The translations under genes and the position numbers were made by a program. The notes beneath the pieces were generated by a model. The model was not told where the DNA came from and did not search any database. It saw only the letters and a program-made list of their open reading frames with translations. From an uncultured Muribaculaceae bacterium (GTDB taxonomy: Bacteria > Bacteroidota > Bacteroidia > Bacteroidales > Muribaculaceae), in NCBI GenBank assembly GCA_910578385.1, contig CAJTQV010000005.1, forward strand, positions 62,001-126,000: DNA of 64,000 nt, read 5' to 3'. Of this stretch, positions 48,968 through 58,008 are shown piece after piece; within the stretch, counting starts at the first letter, position 1, and each line of letters starts with the position of its first letter.

Positions 48968-51427
48968 ATGAAATATCTGATAGTAGGCGGAGTGGCCGGT
49001 GGCGCCACAGCCGCAGCAAGAATGAGAAGGCTCTCGGAAGAGGCCGAGATCATCCTCTTCGAGAAGGGAGAGCACATTTCTTATGCCAATTGCGGTCTTC
49101 CTTATTACATAGGGGGTGTGATTGAGGAGCGTGAAAAGCTGTTGGTGCAGACACCTGAATCTTTCTCTAAGCGTTTCAACATTGATGTGCGCGTCAATTC
49201 GGAAGTGACTGCCATCAACCGGGAGGAAAAGACCGTGACCGTAAAAGGTCCCGACGGTCGGTCATACACCGAGAGCTACGACAAGCTGTTGCTTTCTCCG
49301 GGAGCGTCACCGGTACAGCCTCCTCTGCCGGGCATAGACAGCAAGGGCATATTCACTCTCCGCAATGTGGCCGACTCCGATGCTATAAAGAAGCGCGTGG
49401 TGGAAGGTGGAGTGAAGCGTGCCGTGATAGTTGGCGGCGGATTCATCGGCCTTGAGATGGCTGAGAATCTGAGTCATGCCGGTGCGCAGGTCGCAGTTGT
49501 GGAGATGGCTCCGCAGGTCATGGCCCCAATCGATTTCTCGATGGCGCAGATTGTACACGGGCACTTGCTGCAGAAGGGTGTGCGCCTGTATCTGGAGACT
49601 GCGGTGGCCTCTTTCTCGGAAAATAACGGCGAGATTGAGGTGCATTTCGCCGACGGACGTTCCATCACGACCGACATCGTGATTCTTTCAATCGGAGTGA
49701 GACCCAACACCTCTCTCGCCACCGACGCCGACCTGGAGATTGGCCCCATGCGTGGCATAAAGGTTGACAGCCACCTGCGCACTTCCGACCCCGACATCTA
49801 TGCCGTGGGCGACGCAGTCGAGTTCCCCCACCCTATCACCGGGAAGCCATGGCTCAATTATCTTGCCGGACCCGCCAACCGCCAGGCCCGTATTGTCGCC
49901 GACAACATCGTGACCGGAGACTCGGAGACTTACGAGGGCTCTATCGGCACATCCATCGCCAAGGTGTTTGACCTTACGGTCGCAGCCACGGGTCTTCCTG
50001 CAAAACGGCTGAAAGATGAAGGCATCGAATATCTGTCGGCAACGACCCATTCCTCATCTCATGCCTCGTATTATCCCGACGCTCTCCCCATGACAATCAA
50101 GGTGGTGTTCTCTCCGGCCGACGGACGGCTGTTGGGTGCGCAGGTGGTAGGATACGACGGTGTGGACAAGCGCATAGATGTGATTTCGCGCATCATAAAA
50201 TCGGGTGGTACCGTGGCAGACCTCACCCGCATCGAACAGGCTTATGCTCCCCCCTTCTCCTCGGCCAAAGACCCGGCGGCGATAGCCGGATATGTGGCCG
50301 GCAATATCCTGAGCGGCCGCATGAAACCGATATACTGGCGTGAGCTGAGGGATGCACGTCCGGAGGAGCATCAGCTGATCGATGTGCGTACACCCATGGA
50401 GTTCGCCGTCGGCTCTCTGCCGGGAGCAATCAATATTCCGCTTGACGATCTTCGCGGACGCATGGATGAGATTGACCGCAACCGCCCGGTTGTTCTGTAC
50501 TGCGGTGTCGGCCTTCGCGGCTATCTCGCATCGAACATATTGCGGCTCAACGGATACAGCGATGTCCGCAATCTTATCGGAGGTATCAAGACCTATCGCT
50601 CGGCCACTGCACCGGTACCCGCTCCCCTCCCTTTTGATTGCGTGCCGGAGCCAAAGAGTTCCGGCTGCAAATCCCCTGAAACATCCGGAGCAAGTCCGGT
50701 GGCGCTGAAAATCAACGCGTGCGGTCTTTCTTGCCCCGGACCAATCATGAAGCTCAAGGAGGCGATGGATGGAACCGAACCGGGCCGTGCCATTGAGATT
50801 TCCGCTACTGATCCTGGATTTGTGCGCGATGCCGAGGCATGGTGCAAATCCACCGGCAACGAATTCGTGTCGTCTGACTCGGAAGGTGGCAAATACCGCA
50901 TCGTCGTGAAGCGCGGTCGTACGTGTCAGGCAACATGCGACAGCGGCAACCCGCCTCGCCGTAACAAGACCTTCGTTCTCTTCAGCGATGACCTCGACAA
51001 GGCTCTCGCGACTTTCGTGATGGCCAACGGAGCCGCCGCCACCGGCGAGAAGGTCACTATATTCTTCACTTTCTGGGGGCTGAACGCCATCAAGAAGAGC
51101 AATAAACCGAAGGTAAGCAAAGACCTCTTCGGCAAGATGTTCGGAATGATGCTCCCCTCCGACACAAAGGGGCTGAAACTCTCCAAGATGAACATGATGG
51201 GCGCCGGCACCAAGATGATGCGCCATATCATGAAGCGGAAAAATATCGACTCGCTCGAAGCTCTGCGTGAGTCGGCCATCAGGAATGGCGTGGAGTTCAT
51301 AGCGTGTCAGATGTCAATGGATGTGATGGGTGTGACGCGCGAGGAACTTCTCGACAACGTGACAATCGGAGGCGTGGCAACCTACATGCAGCGCACCGAC
51401 GACGCGAACCTCAACCTGTTCATCTAA
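48968..51427 (+). CDS. CoA-disulfide-reductase-like oxidoreductase fused to rhodanese, TusA and DsrE domains
   Basis: An 819-residue four-domain protein. Residues 1-330 are an FAD/NAD(P)H disulfide reductase (MKYLIVGGVAGGATAAARMR), with the single redox cysteine in SYANCGLPYYIGG as in CoA-disulfide reductase. A dimerisation domain follows to about 450. A rhodanese domain (LIDVRTPMEFAVGSLPGAIN) has the active Cys in VLYCGVGLRGY. A TusA-like domain has the CPxP motif in NACGLSCPGPIMKL. The last 140 residues are a DsrE/peroxiredoxin-like domain (KTFVLFSDDLDKALATFVMA). It probably moves persulfide sulfur and reduces thiols. The start was set at the conserved MKYLIVGG. Confidence 0.93.
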   Translation: MKYLIVGGVAGGATAAARMRRLSEEAEIILFEKGEHISYANCGLPYYIGGVIEEREKLLVQTPESFSKRFNIDVRVNSEVTAINREEKTVTVKGPDGRSYTESYDKLLLSPGASPVQPPLPGIDSKGIFTLRNVADSDAIKKRVVEGGVKRAVIVGGGFIGLEMAENLSHAGAQVAVVEMAPQVMAPIDFSMAQIVHGHLLQKGVRLYLETAVASFSENNGEIEVHFADGRSITTDIVILSIGVRPNTSLATDADLEIGPMRGIKVDSHLRTSDPDIYAVGDAVEFPHPITGKPWLNYLAGPANRQARIVADNIVTGDSETYEGSIGTSIAKVFDLTVAATGLPAKRLKDEGIEYLSATTHSSSHASYYPDALPMTIKVVFSPADGRLLGAQVVGYDGVDKRIDVISRIIKSGGTVADLTRIEQAYAPPFSSAKDPAAIAGYVAGNILSGRMKPIYWRELRDARPEEHQLIDVRTPMEFAVGSLPGAINIPLDDLRGRMDEIDRNRPVVLYCGVGLRGYLASNILRLNGYSDVRNLIGGIKTYRSATAPVPAPLPFDCVPEPKSSGCKSPETSGASPVALKINACGLSCPGPIMKLKEAMDGTEPGRAIEISATDPGFVRDAEAWCKSTGNEFVSSDSEGGKYRIVVKRGRTCQATCDSGNPPRRNKTFVLFSDDLDKALATFVMANGAAATGEKVTIFFTFWGLNAIKKSNKPKVSKDLFGKMFGMMLPSDTKGLKLSKMNMMGAGTKMMRHIMKRKNIDSLEALRESAIRNGVEFIACQMSMDVMGVTREELLDNVTIGGVATYMQRTDDANLNLFI

Positions 51428-53055
51428 AACGGAACTGGTGATTCGAATGTGTATGGACTCCGGTCTATCGGAAATATGAATTCAAGGCGGTGTGCGTGCA
51501 ACAGCAGCCGCCTTGAACCGTAACCGCCGTTCTTGCCATACAGGCGGTCACCGGCAATCGGCATACCGAGTCCCTGCTCCGAGGCCGCGTGTACCCGCAG
51601 CTGATGGGTTCGACCCGTCCGGGGATGAAATATCACGCGGCTGCGGCCACCGGCTACGGTGGTGAAACGGAAATCGGTCACAGCCTCTTTGCCTCGGTCG
51701 AGGTCCACGCGCTGACGGGGACGGTCAAGCCAATCGGGCGCAAGCGGCAGCTCTATACGCCCGTGCCCCGGTTTGTCGAGGATGGTGAAGTCACCCTCCA
51801 GTTCGGCGACATATGTCTTTTGGACATTACGCCTGGCGAACAGCGACTGCATGACCTTGAATGAAAGTTCGCCGAACGTGGCCGCGAGCAATCCCGATGT
51901 GTCCTGATCAAGGCGGTGAGCCACTTTTACTTCCCTGTCAGCTCCATATTTCTCTTCGAGCCATCGCTGCACCGACATTGCAGCACCTTTTCCCGGCACC
52001 GACAGCATACCCGACGGTTTGTTGACCACACAGAACCATCGGTTCTCGAATATTACTTCCGGATAAGATGCTGCAACTGACCGCAGCTGGCCGCTGTCGC
52101 TGTCGAGCGCAGGCTCCACGGAGAGCCCCTGCAACATCCAGCTGAGCACAGGCAAGCATTTGCCACGGCACGCCGGATAATGCTCCCCATGACGGCGCAC
52201 CTCCCCTTCTTTCGGCTTGCCGTACCAATACTCGGCAATCGACAACGGTTCCCACCCGCGAAGATAAGCCTCCTGCAAGAGTTTCGGCGCACAGCATTCT
52301 CCGGCACCTGAGGGTGGAACCCGCATGGATGTGTCTGCAAAAATCTCACTCAGGCTACGGCTTTCACCACGTGCATTGAGCAGTCTGAAATTCGTGAACA
52401 GCCATTGCTGCAAGGCTTCGGAATCGGCACGCCGTTTCTCCTTGAGGGCTGCGAGATGGTCTTCTGCCTTGCGGTGTTCTTCCGCATATGGTTCAATTCT
52501 TGCAGCCAGTCGTTTTTTGAGGCGGTGGAGTTCCGCCTTCTCGAATTGGCTGCGGCGTATCATCTCGGCCAACACGGCCTCATCGGCTTCACCCGCTTCT
52601 CTTATCGCCGCCCGTTCCAGTTTCGATAGACGGTATTTCTCACGCGATTCCGCAATCTCGGCATCGGCAAGAGCCTTGACGCGTTCATACTCACTTCTTA
52701 CCCTCGCGAGCGAATCATTCTCAAACGCTGCAATCTCAGCATTTTGCCGTGATATATCGGCCTCATGAGTCTTGAAGTGACCGTCTGGCTGGAGATAGTC
52801 AAACACCGGACCGACAAACCCGTCATGATAGAAGCCACGCTCTCCGATTTGGCCGGAGAAAGCATATAGCGTATGATGCACGCCTTGTCTGTCAGCGGCG
52901 ACAAGCACGCCGAGCATCTTTCCGGCCTCAAGTTCACGGCAGAAATTGACATCGGCAGGGTCCTCACTTTTCTTAAGAACCTCCAGACGCGCGACCAACC
53001 GGCCGAAAGCCGCCTCACACTCCGCCGACGGCACATACTCAAACGGGTTATTCAT
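51424..53055 (-). CDS. RluA-family pseudouridine synthase with long N-terminal extension
   Basis: A 543-residue RNA pseudouridine synthase. The RluA catalytic domain is the C-terminal 220 residues, starting WFCVVNKPSGMLSVPGKG. The catalytic aspartate is in VAHRLDQDTSGLL, with FHPRTGRTHQLRVHAAS as motif III. The first 330 residues are an extension with a long coiled coil (KALADAEIAESREKYRLSKL). This arrangement occurs in a Bacteroidota rRNA/tRNA modification subgroup. Its stop codon overlaps the stop of the convergent oxidoreductase gene. MNNPFEY at 53055 was preferred over 53073. Confidence 0.88.
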   Translation of the reverse strand: MNNPFEYVPSAECEAAFGRLVARLEVLKKSEDPADVNFCRELEAGKMLGVLVAADRQGVHHTLYAFSGQIGERGFYHDGFVGPVFDYLQPDGHFKTHEADISRQNAEIAAFENDSLARVRSEYERVKALADAEIAESREKYRLSKLERAAIREAGEADEAVLAEMIRRSQFEKAELHRLKKRLAARIEPYAEEHRKAEDHLAALKEKRRADSEALQQWLFTNFRLLNARGESRSLSEIFADTSMRVPPSGAGECCAPKLLQEAYLRGWEPLSIAEYWYGKPKEGEVRRHGEHYPACRGKCLPVLSWMLQGLSVEPALDSDSGQLRSVAASYPEVIFENRWFCVVNKPSGMLSVPGKGAAMSVQRWLEEKYGADREVKVAHRLDQDTSGLLAATFGELSFKVMQSLFARRNVQKTYVAELEGDFTILDKPGHGRIELPLAPDWLDRPRQRVDLDRGKEAVTDFRFTTVAGGRSRVIFHPRTGRTHQLRVHAASEQGLGMPIAGDRLYGKNGGYGSRRLLLHAHRLEFIFPIDRSPYTFESPVPF

Positions 53056-53079
53056 AATCAAAAAACTGCTCAAAAAATA

Positions 53080-53107
53080 TACGGACGCACGAGTTGTGCG
53101 TCCCTAC
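53080..53107. repeat. REP-like palindrome
   Basis: GGACGCAC and GTGCGTCC form an eight-base-pair stem around GAGTT, followed by CTAC. It lies in the leader of the pseudouridine synthase gene. The core matches the nhaD terminator hairpin and the CCCTAC end matches the element at 37989-38040. Confidence 0.65.
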
Positions 53108-53155
53108 AAAAGTTTATGATTACAAAGTGAAGTGAATCATATCATGAACTGTTTA

Positions 53156-54154
53156 TCAGGCGAGCGTCTCTCCGTTATTGAAGAGGGTCTTCAGCGAGCC
53201 TAAGGAGGAGAGGACAGATGTGGCCTCGTAGGGCATGAAGACGGTCTTGGTCTGCTTGCCGGCTGACAGTTCCTTGAGCGTCTCGATATATTTCATGGCA
53301 AGCATGTAGGTGGCGGGATCGGTCTTTGTGGCCGCGACCGCCTCGGCGACCCTGCGGATTGCCTCCCCCTCGGCTTCGGCATTGAGGATGATGGCGCGGG
53401 CCTCGCCCTCGGCTCGCAATATCTCCGCCTGCTTAGTAGCCTCAGCCTGATTGATTTTCGATGTGCGGTCTCCCTCCGAACGGAGTATCACCGACTGCTT
53501 CTCACCCTCGGCGTTGAGTATCTCGGCGCGGCGGTTGCGCTCAGCCTGCATCTGCTTCTCCATGGCCACGCGCACGCTCTCGGGCGGCGTGATGTCCTGA
53601 AGCTCCACACGGTTCACTTTCACACCCCATTTGTTGGTGGCGTCGTCGAGTATGCTCTGCAACCGCGAATTGATGGTGTCGCGCGACGAAAGGGTCTCGT
53701 CGAGTTCCAGCTCGCCGATCACATTTCGGAGCGAGGTCTGAGTCAACTTCTCGATAGCGTTCGGAAGATTATCTATCTCATAGACAGCCTTCTTGGGGTC
53801 TGTTATCTGGAAATAGATAAGGGCGTTGATCTCGGTGGTGACATTGTCGCGGGTGATGACCTGCTGCGCCGGGAAATCATACACCTGCTCGCGGAGGTCG
53901 ATGACCGTGGTGGCCGACATGCGTACAGTCGTATGGTTGCCGACAGAAGTCTCAATACGGCGGGTATATATCATTTTGGGACGGTCGATAAAGGGCACGA
54001 TGAAGTTCAAACCGGGCGCGAGCACGCTGTGAAAGCGACCGAGGCGTTCTATGACACGGGTTTCAGACTGAGGCACGACCTTTACTCCGGCGTAGATTAT
54101 TGTGATGGCAAGAAGCACCACAACGACAGCCAAGATGATAGACAATGTAGACAT
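53156..54154 (-). CDS. SPFH/stomatin-family membrane protein (QmcA-like)
   Basis: A 332-residue SPFH protein. One N-terminal membrane helix (LSIILAVVVVLLAITIIY) is followed by the SPFH/band-7 domain (VIERLGRFHSVLAPGLNFIV, RETIETS-like YTRRIETSVGNHTTVRM). A long charged coiled coil follows (RNRRAEILNAEGEKQSVILR, AEATKQAEILRAEGEARAII). It forms membrane microdomain scaffolds with NfeD partners. The frame extends upstream to 54253 with an ATGA overlap to nfeD, but those 33 residues do not resemble the family, so MSTLSIILA at 54154 was chosen. Confidence 0.9.
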   Translation of the reverse strand: MSTLSIILAVVVVLLAITIIYAGVKVVPQSETRVIERLGRFHSVLAPGLNFIVPFIDRPKMIYTRRIETSVGNHTTVRMSATTVIDLREQVYDFPAQQVITRDNVTTEINALIYFQITDPKKAVYEIDNLPNAIEKLTQTSLRNVIGELELDETLSSRDTINSRLQSILDDATNKWGVKVNRVELQDITPPESVRVAMEKQMQAERNRRAEILNAEGEKQSVILRSEGDRTSKINQAEATKQAEILRAEGEARAIILNAEAEGEAIRRVAEAVAATKTDPATYMLAMKYIETLKELSAGKQTKTVFMPYEATSVLSSLGSLKTLFNNGETLA

Positions 54155-54249
54155 AGCGGTAAGTGTTAGATAAGTGGTATCTGAGTCAGTGCTCCTGAAA
54201 GCAGATTTCACGGAAAAGCAGGTCTCAGGGAGCTGACAATTATCGATTA

Positions 54250-54696
54250 TCATTCAACGGGTTGCACCCGGAGCACGATGCTGTCGTAGGCAGTCACGAC
54301 CACCTCGCTTCCTCGCGGGATACATACCTCCGACGGGCACATGACCTGCCAGCTGTCGCCGTCGATGCGCACACGTCCGAGTCTGCCGGGTTCAATGTCC
54401 TCGGTGACCACGGCACGGCGGCCGAGCAGCGCGTCCATACCGGTACGGTCGTCGCGCGACTGACGGCGGTTGCTCGCGTCATGCCATCGCCGCGCCACCG
54501 GCACAATCCAGATGAAAGCTGCCACCGAGGCCACCGACATCCAGATAATCTGCCACAGCAGACTGACATCAAACCAGGACAGCACCATGGCCACAACGCA
54601 CCCTATGGCCAGACAGATTGTCCAGACCATCTGCGTAAGCACCTCGGCTATCATCAGCACGGCGGCTATCACGAGCCAGACCACCCATATCTCCAT
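54250..54696 (-). CDS. nfeD: NfeD-family membrane protein
   Basis: A 148-residue short-type NfeD (NfeD1b-like). Two to three membrane helices (VVWLVIAAVLMIAEVLTQMV, LLWQIIWMSVASVAAFIWIV) precede a C-terminal OB-fold (LLGRRAVVTEDIEPGRLGRV, RIDGDSWQVM, GSEVVVTAYDSIVLRVQP). NfeD proteins pair with SPFH proteins such as the one encoded directly downstream. The ATG at 54696 was taken over a GTG one codon earlier. Confidence 0.92.
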   Translation of the reverse strand: MEIWVVWLVIAAVLMIAEVLTQMVWTICLAIGCVVAMVLSWFDVSLLWQIIWMSVASVAAFIWIVPVARRWHDASNRRQSRDDRTGMDALLGRRAVVTEDIEPGRLGRVRIDGDSWQVMCPSEVCIPRGSEVVVTAYDSIVLRVQPVE

Positions 54697-54746
54697 CACT
54701 GCAATCGTTGAATGTTAGACAAACACCCCGACGGGCTTCACACCGA

Positions 54747-54778
54747 CAAAGATACCAATATTTTCACAAACCACCAAA
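54747..54778 (-). promoter_or_regulatory. Promoter of the nfeD-SPFH operon
   Basis: On the minus strand, TTTG (54778-54775), a 20-base spacer, and TATCTTTG (54754-54747). It lies in the 342-base gap between nfeD and the HTH gene. The rest of the gap shows only this promoter and the plus-strand one at 54940. Confidence 0.8.
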
Positions 54779-54939
54779 TCCGCAAGCAATTTTCAACCTA
54801 TAAACCGCCGGCATGCATTACCTGGGATGCGTATGCTGCGGCCATGTTACCTTTCGTCGCACGGATTATTCTGAAAGCGGATGAAAGCGTGGTGCCGCAA
54901 ATGAACAAAATGAACTGAGGTATTATCCGATAAATTTTA

Positions 54940-54947
54940 TAAATTTG
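54940..54947 (+). promoter_or_regulatory. Promoter -7 box for the HTH protein
   Basis: TAAATTTG fits the -7 consensus, about 90 bases before the start codon. The -33 element is not recognisable. Confidence 0.45.
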
Positions 54948-55038
54948 CCGCGTCAACAGGAAATAAAACCTATCTGACATCAAATGAAACCTCAAAACAT
55001 CAAAGAAATAAAAAACGATTGAAATTCAGGAAAAAGGC

Positions 55039-55590
55039 ATGCTTCCTCAACCCCTAATTGATAAAATACTTGCCAAGTATGGTAAAGACCGGATTTATTC
55101 CGCAGACTGCGCACCGTTAGGAAACGAAATCGGTATAAGCGAGACAACAGTCAAGCGCATGTTCGGTCTGGTAGGTGCCGACTCGAAGGAACGTAACCGC
55201 ACACCACGCAATTCAACAATGGACATCGTGGCCAGATGGCTCGGCTATGACAGCCATCTGGCCCTCCTGAACGACATTGGCGAGGACAACTACACGTCTG
55301 AATTCACATCGTTTGAAAGCATCAAGGTAGCCGAACTATCCGAAGGCTCTAAAATCCGACTCTGCTATTGCCCCTCCCGAAACATTATCATGACATATCT
55401 CGGGAATTTCGAGTTTAAGATTGATGACTCCACCAACAGCAAATTAATCAAGGGCGACAGGCTTAAAATCACTCATCTCATTCTGCATCAGGAGCTGATA
55501 GCCGGTGATGTCGTGCGCGACGGTATTTCTCTCGGGCCTTACCGTGGAGCAAAAAACGGTGGACTTACCTATTTGGAAATCATCGATTGA
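55039..55590 (+). CDS. Putative HTH DNA-binding protein
   Basis: A 183-residue protein. Residues 1-75 look like a DNA-binding unit: LPQPLIDKILAKYGKDRIYS, then a helix-turn-helix ISETTVKRMFGLVGADSKER, and ARWLGYDSHLALLNDI. Residues 90-180 are a compact beta-rich domain (GSKIRLCYCPSRNIIMTYLG, DRLKITHLILHQELIAGDVV), which could bind a ligand or partner. Similar small proteins occur in Bacteroidales without a known role. It is convergent with the kinase gene (nine bases between stop codons), and its AT content marks the start of the accessory region. Confidence 0.7.
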   Translation: MLPQPLIDKILAKYGKDRIYSADCAPLGNEIGISETTVKRMFGLVGADSKERNRTPRNSTMDIVARWLGYDSHLALLNDIGEDNYTSEFTSFESIKVAELSEGSKIRLCYCPSRNIIMTYLGNFEFKIDDSTNSKLIKGDRLKITHLILHQELIAGDVVRDGISLGPYRGAKNGGLTYLEIID

Positions 55591-55599
55591 GTCTATCCT

Positions 55600-56928
55600 T
55601 CACGGAATCTGATTTGACGCATCAAATTTCGCAAGACGCGCATTGACCGTGTCAAGTACCTCCTGGTTAAACGCTTGCATTATTTTAAACGTACGACTGT
55701 TTCCTAATGCTGTGGTCAGGGCAAGATAGGCATCCGATTCCGAAGCATCCGGAAACTCTCTTTTGTAATCCGCTCTTATGTCATCAAAGATCGAGAAATA
55801 AAGATCTGATACCCGCGATGCCAATTTTTGAATATCGGAATCACTAAGTTTTCCGGACCTCAGATCGGCGGTGGCTGATTCAGTCGCCTCTATATATCTC
55901 GCCATCCTGGAATCAAAGTCGGCAATCTCATTCCTTTCTCCGGCTGATTCAACGCGAGACACCTCGATGACCTCAGCTTTCGGCAAAGAACCGTTGCCTG
56001 CCGCGATAACTTCCGAAGCAACAGTATCAGCAGGCTCATTCTGCTGAGCGCTGTTATCAATTGCAAGAGTCTGTTCATCGATTGGCAAGTTGCTCTTTAA
56101 AAGAAACATGACTGCCACAATCAGTGTTATGTTCACAAGCGCAGCAATCAAGACAACTGCCGTTTTCGCAGACTTATTAGCTTCCGATAATGCACCGCGA
56201 AGCTTAGCCACCGAAATATCCGGCATGTCGCAGAGATGACGGAAACGTCTGAATTTACGAGAAGCGGCTTTAGCGGCACGGCCCGTTATAATATCCAGCA
56301 CTCTGCCAATCGCGGCGAAGTCCTTACCGGCCGACGGTTTCTCCTCACCCCCTACGACATCGCTGATTCCGGGTGTGCCACCGTGAGTCAGATCATATGT
56401 ATCACAATAGGCCTTGTCAAGATCAATAAGCATAACAGCGCGGTCACTGTTACGCAACATAATGTTCGCTGGTTTCACGTCACAGTGTATCACTCCGCTG
56501 CGGTGAAGATAAGCCACGGCATCCAATAACTGCAACAGAAATCTTCTCAGATTTTCCTCATCATTGAAATACTCCCTGCCTTCGTCATTGACCAGAAAGT
56601 CATCGACCGTCACGCCATCCACAAAGTCCATCACGATATAGACTTCTTTAGAGTCCACTCTCAAATCGCGATAGACAGGGAGCGCATCATGCTTAAGCCT
56701 CCGGCCTATTTCAAACTCTTTGCGATAGGCTGATATAAACGCGGCATTGAGCAGCTGCGTGTCTGACAGACGTTTGACTGCAACCTGAAGTCCGTTCAGT
56801 CTCATCCGGTATACAGTGCAGGAAGCTCCTTTCCCGCATATGTTGCCGCTTATGAACTGAGCCTCGGCAGATTCTTCCGAAAAATCTGCCGACTCCACTC
56901 CAAACCCGGATAGATTGTCGTCTGCCAT
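55600..56928 (-). CDS. Membrane Hanks-type Ser/Thr protein kinase
   Basis: A 442-residue protein kinase. The glycine loop is GKGASCTVYRMRL (residues 32-44), the ATP lysine K52 in VAVKRL, the catalytic loop IHCDVKPANIML with D150 and N155, and the metal-binding motif is IDLD (D169, DLD in place of DFG). The activation segment includes GGTPGISDVVGGEE. One membrane helix is at about 256-277 (AVVLIAALVNITLIVAVMFL). An outer domain of 165 residues, mostly helical, has no recognised sensor fold. No partner phosphatase is adjacent. It may belong to a stress or defence circuit with its neighbours. Confidence 0.85.
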   Translation of the reverse strand: MADDNLSGFGVESADFSEESAEAQFISGNICGKGASCTVYRMRLNGLQVAVKRLSDTQLLNAAFISAYRKEFEIGRRLKHDALPVYRDLRVDSKEVYIVMDFVDGVTVDDFLVNDEGREYFNDEENLRRFLLQLLDAVAYLHRSGVIHCDVKPANIMLRNSDRAVMLIDLDKAYCDTYDLTHGGTPGISDVVGGEEKPSAGKDFAAIGRVLDIITGRAAKAASRKFRRFRHLCDMPDISVAKLRGALSEANKSAKTAVVLIAALVNITLIVAVMFLLKSNLPIDEQTLAIDNSAQQNEPADTVASEVIAAGNGSLPKAEVIEVSRVESAGERNEIADFDSRMARYIEATESATADLRSGKLSDSDIQKLASRVSDLYFSIFDDIRADYKREFPDASESDAYLALTTALGNSRTFKIMQAFNQEVLDTVNARLAKFDASNQIP

Positions 56929-57031
56929 AATTTACCACGCTTTACCAATCCATCCGCCCATCAGCGAGTAAGTTTGCGGGCAATACTGATGCAGTAGTAT
57001 GCTCTTAATTCTCTTGGCATCAGGACGTTTT

Positions 57032-58003
57032 TTAGTTTAAAGTTCCTAAGGCTATTAGCTCTACAATATATAACAGTAGAAAAGTCAAGAAGGAAAGATA
57101 GAATACTATGGTACGACGTTCCCATTTTGAATTTGCCCAAACCAATAAATCTTTAATCGGATTTACGAATAGCACGTGTGTGGTTCTATGTCTGTTGAGA
57201 AAGTAGTGGATTTCTTGACTAAAGAATTGATTCGCTTTCTTCTCTGCATCATTCAGATCAGCTGTGTAAGGAAAGAGTTCCTTGATTGAGGAAGGGAGAT
57301 TAATATATCTAAGGCTATCAACAGGCTTGACTGCCCAATATCTATAAGCGTCTGCCTCTTTTTTTAATTCAGAAAACCTTTCTTGTAGACGGTCGGACCG
57401 ATAATTGTCATAAATATGATATAACACAATAGCAATCACAAGAATCAGTATAGAGGCAAAAATCAGATATATGGTTATCAAATTATTCACTATGCTTAAT
57501 GGAATGAATAATGAGAGTATCGCAACTGTACCAATTATCAATGCAGGGAAGAAGAAACTCCAATACTTTTTAAGGTAGCTGTTGTCTCTTTTCGCGAAAG
57601 CAATTACAATAGCAATGACCAAAAGTATATCTGCAATTAGTATGAAACCATAATTCATATTTGGAGAACATGGACTTTCATGTGATGCAACGAACATTAC
57701 CGCCAATAAGAAAACAAAATAGAGTTTACCACAAAAACTTACTGTATTCTTGAAATATTCCTGATATCTTGGTTCTTGTGAATCAGTGAGCAGTATGTCA
57801 ACAAGTCTATACAATAATTTGGTGTCTGAGGCCGAGAATTCTATCTGGAATGTATATCTCAGTTCATTGATTATCCCAAGGCATCTTTTTCGTGATTCCC
57901 TGTCAACAATCTTACGGAGAATGTCATCATAGAAGAAGAGCAAGCCTATGCCAGCCAACAATTGAAAAATTGTCAAAAAATTTATCAATTGAAGTTCTGG
58001 CAT
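57032..58003 (-). CDS. Multi-pass membrane protein, candidate effector
   Basis: A 323-residue AT-rich gene product with six hydrophobic helices: one at residues 9-25 (LTIFQLLAGIGLLFFY), two near 92-136 (LYFVFLLAVMFVA, YGFILIADILLVIAIVIAFA), two near 149-194, and one at the end (IVFYLSFLTFLLLYIVELIA). Between the fifth and sixth is a charged cytoplasmic stretch of about 100 residues (RLQERFSELKKEADAYRYWA). No known transporter motif is present. It follows the PLD-like gene by five bases under one promoter. By analogy with defence operons it could be the membrane-damaging partner of a sensor, but this is inference only. Confidence 0.7.
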   Translation of the reverse strand: MPELQLINFLTIFQLLAGIGLLFFYDDILRKIVDRESRKRCLGIINELRYTFQIEFSASDTKLLYRLVDILLTDSQEPRYQEYFKNTVSFCGKLYFVFLLAVMFVASHESPCSPNMNYGFILIADILLVIAIVIAFAKRDNSYLKKYWSFFFPALIIGTVAILSLFIPLSIVNNLITIYLIFASILILVIAIVLYHIYDNYRSDRLQERFSELKKEADAYRYWAVKPVDSLRYINLPSSIKELFPYTADLNDAEKKANQFFSQEIHYFLNRHRTTHVLFVNPIKDLLVWANSKWERRTIVFYLSFLTFLLLYIVELIALGTLN

Positions 58004-58008
58004 AACTC

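Noticed and set aside
50054..51226. Minus-strand open frame of 390 codons
   Set aside because: Antisense to the oxidoreductase fusion, whose domains are unambiguous on the plus strand.
54712..54918. Plus-strand open frame of 68 codons between nfeD and the HTH gene
   Set aside because: It covers the nfeD promoter, has no promoter of its own, and shows no protein-like pattern.
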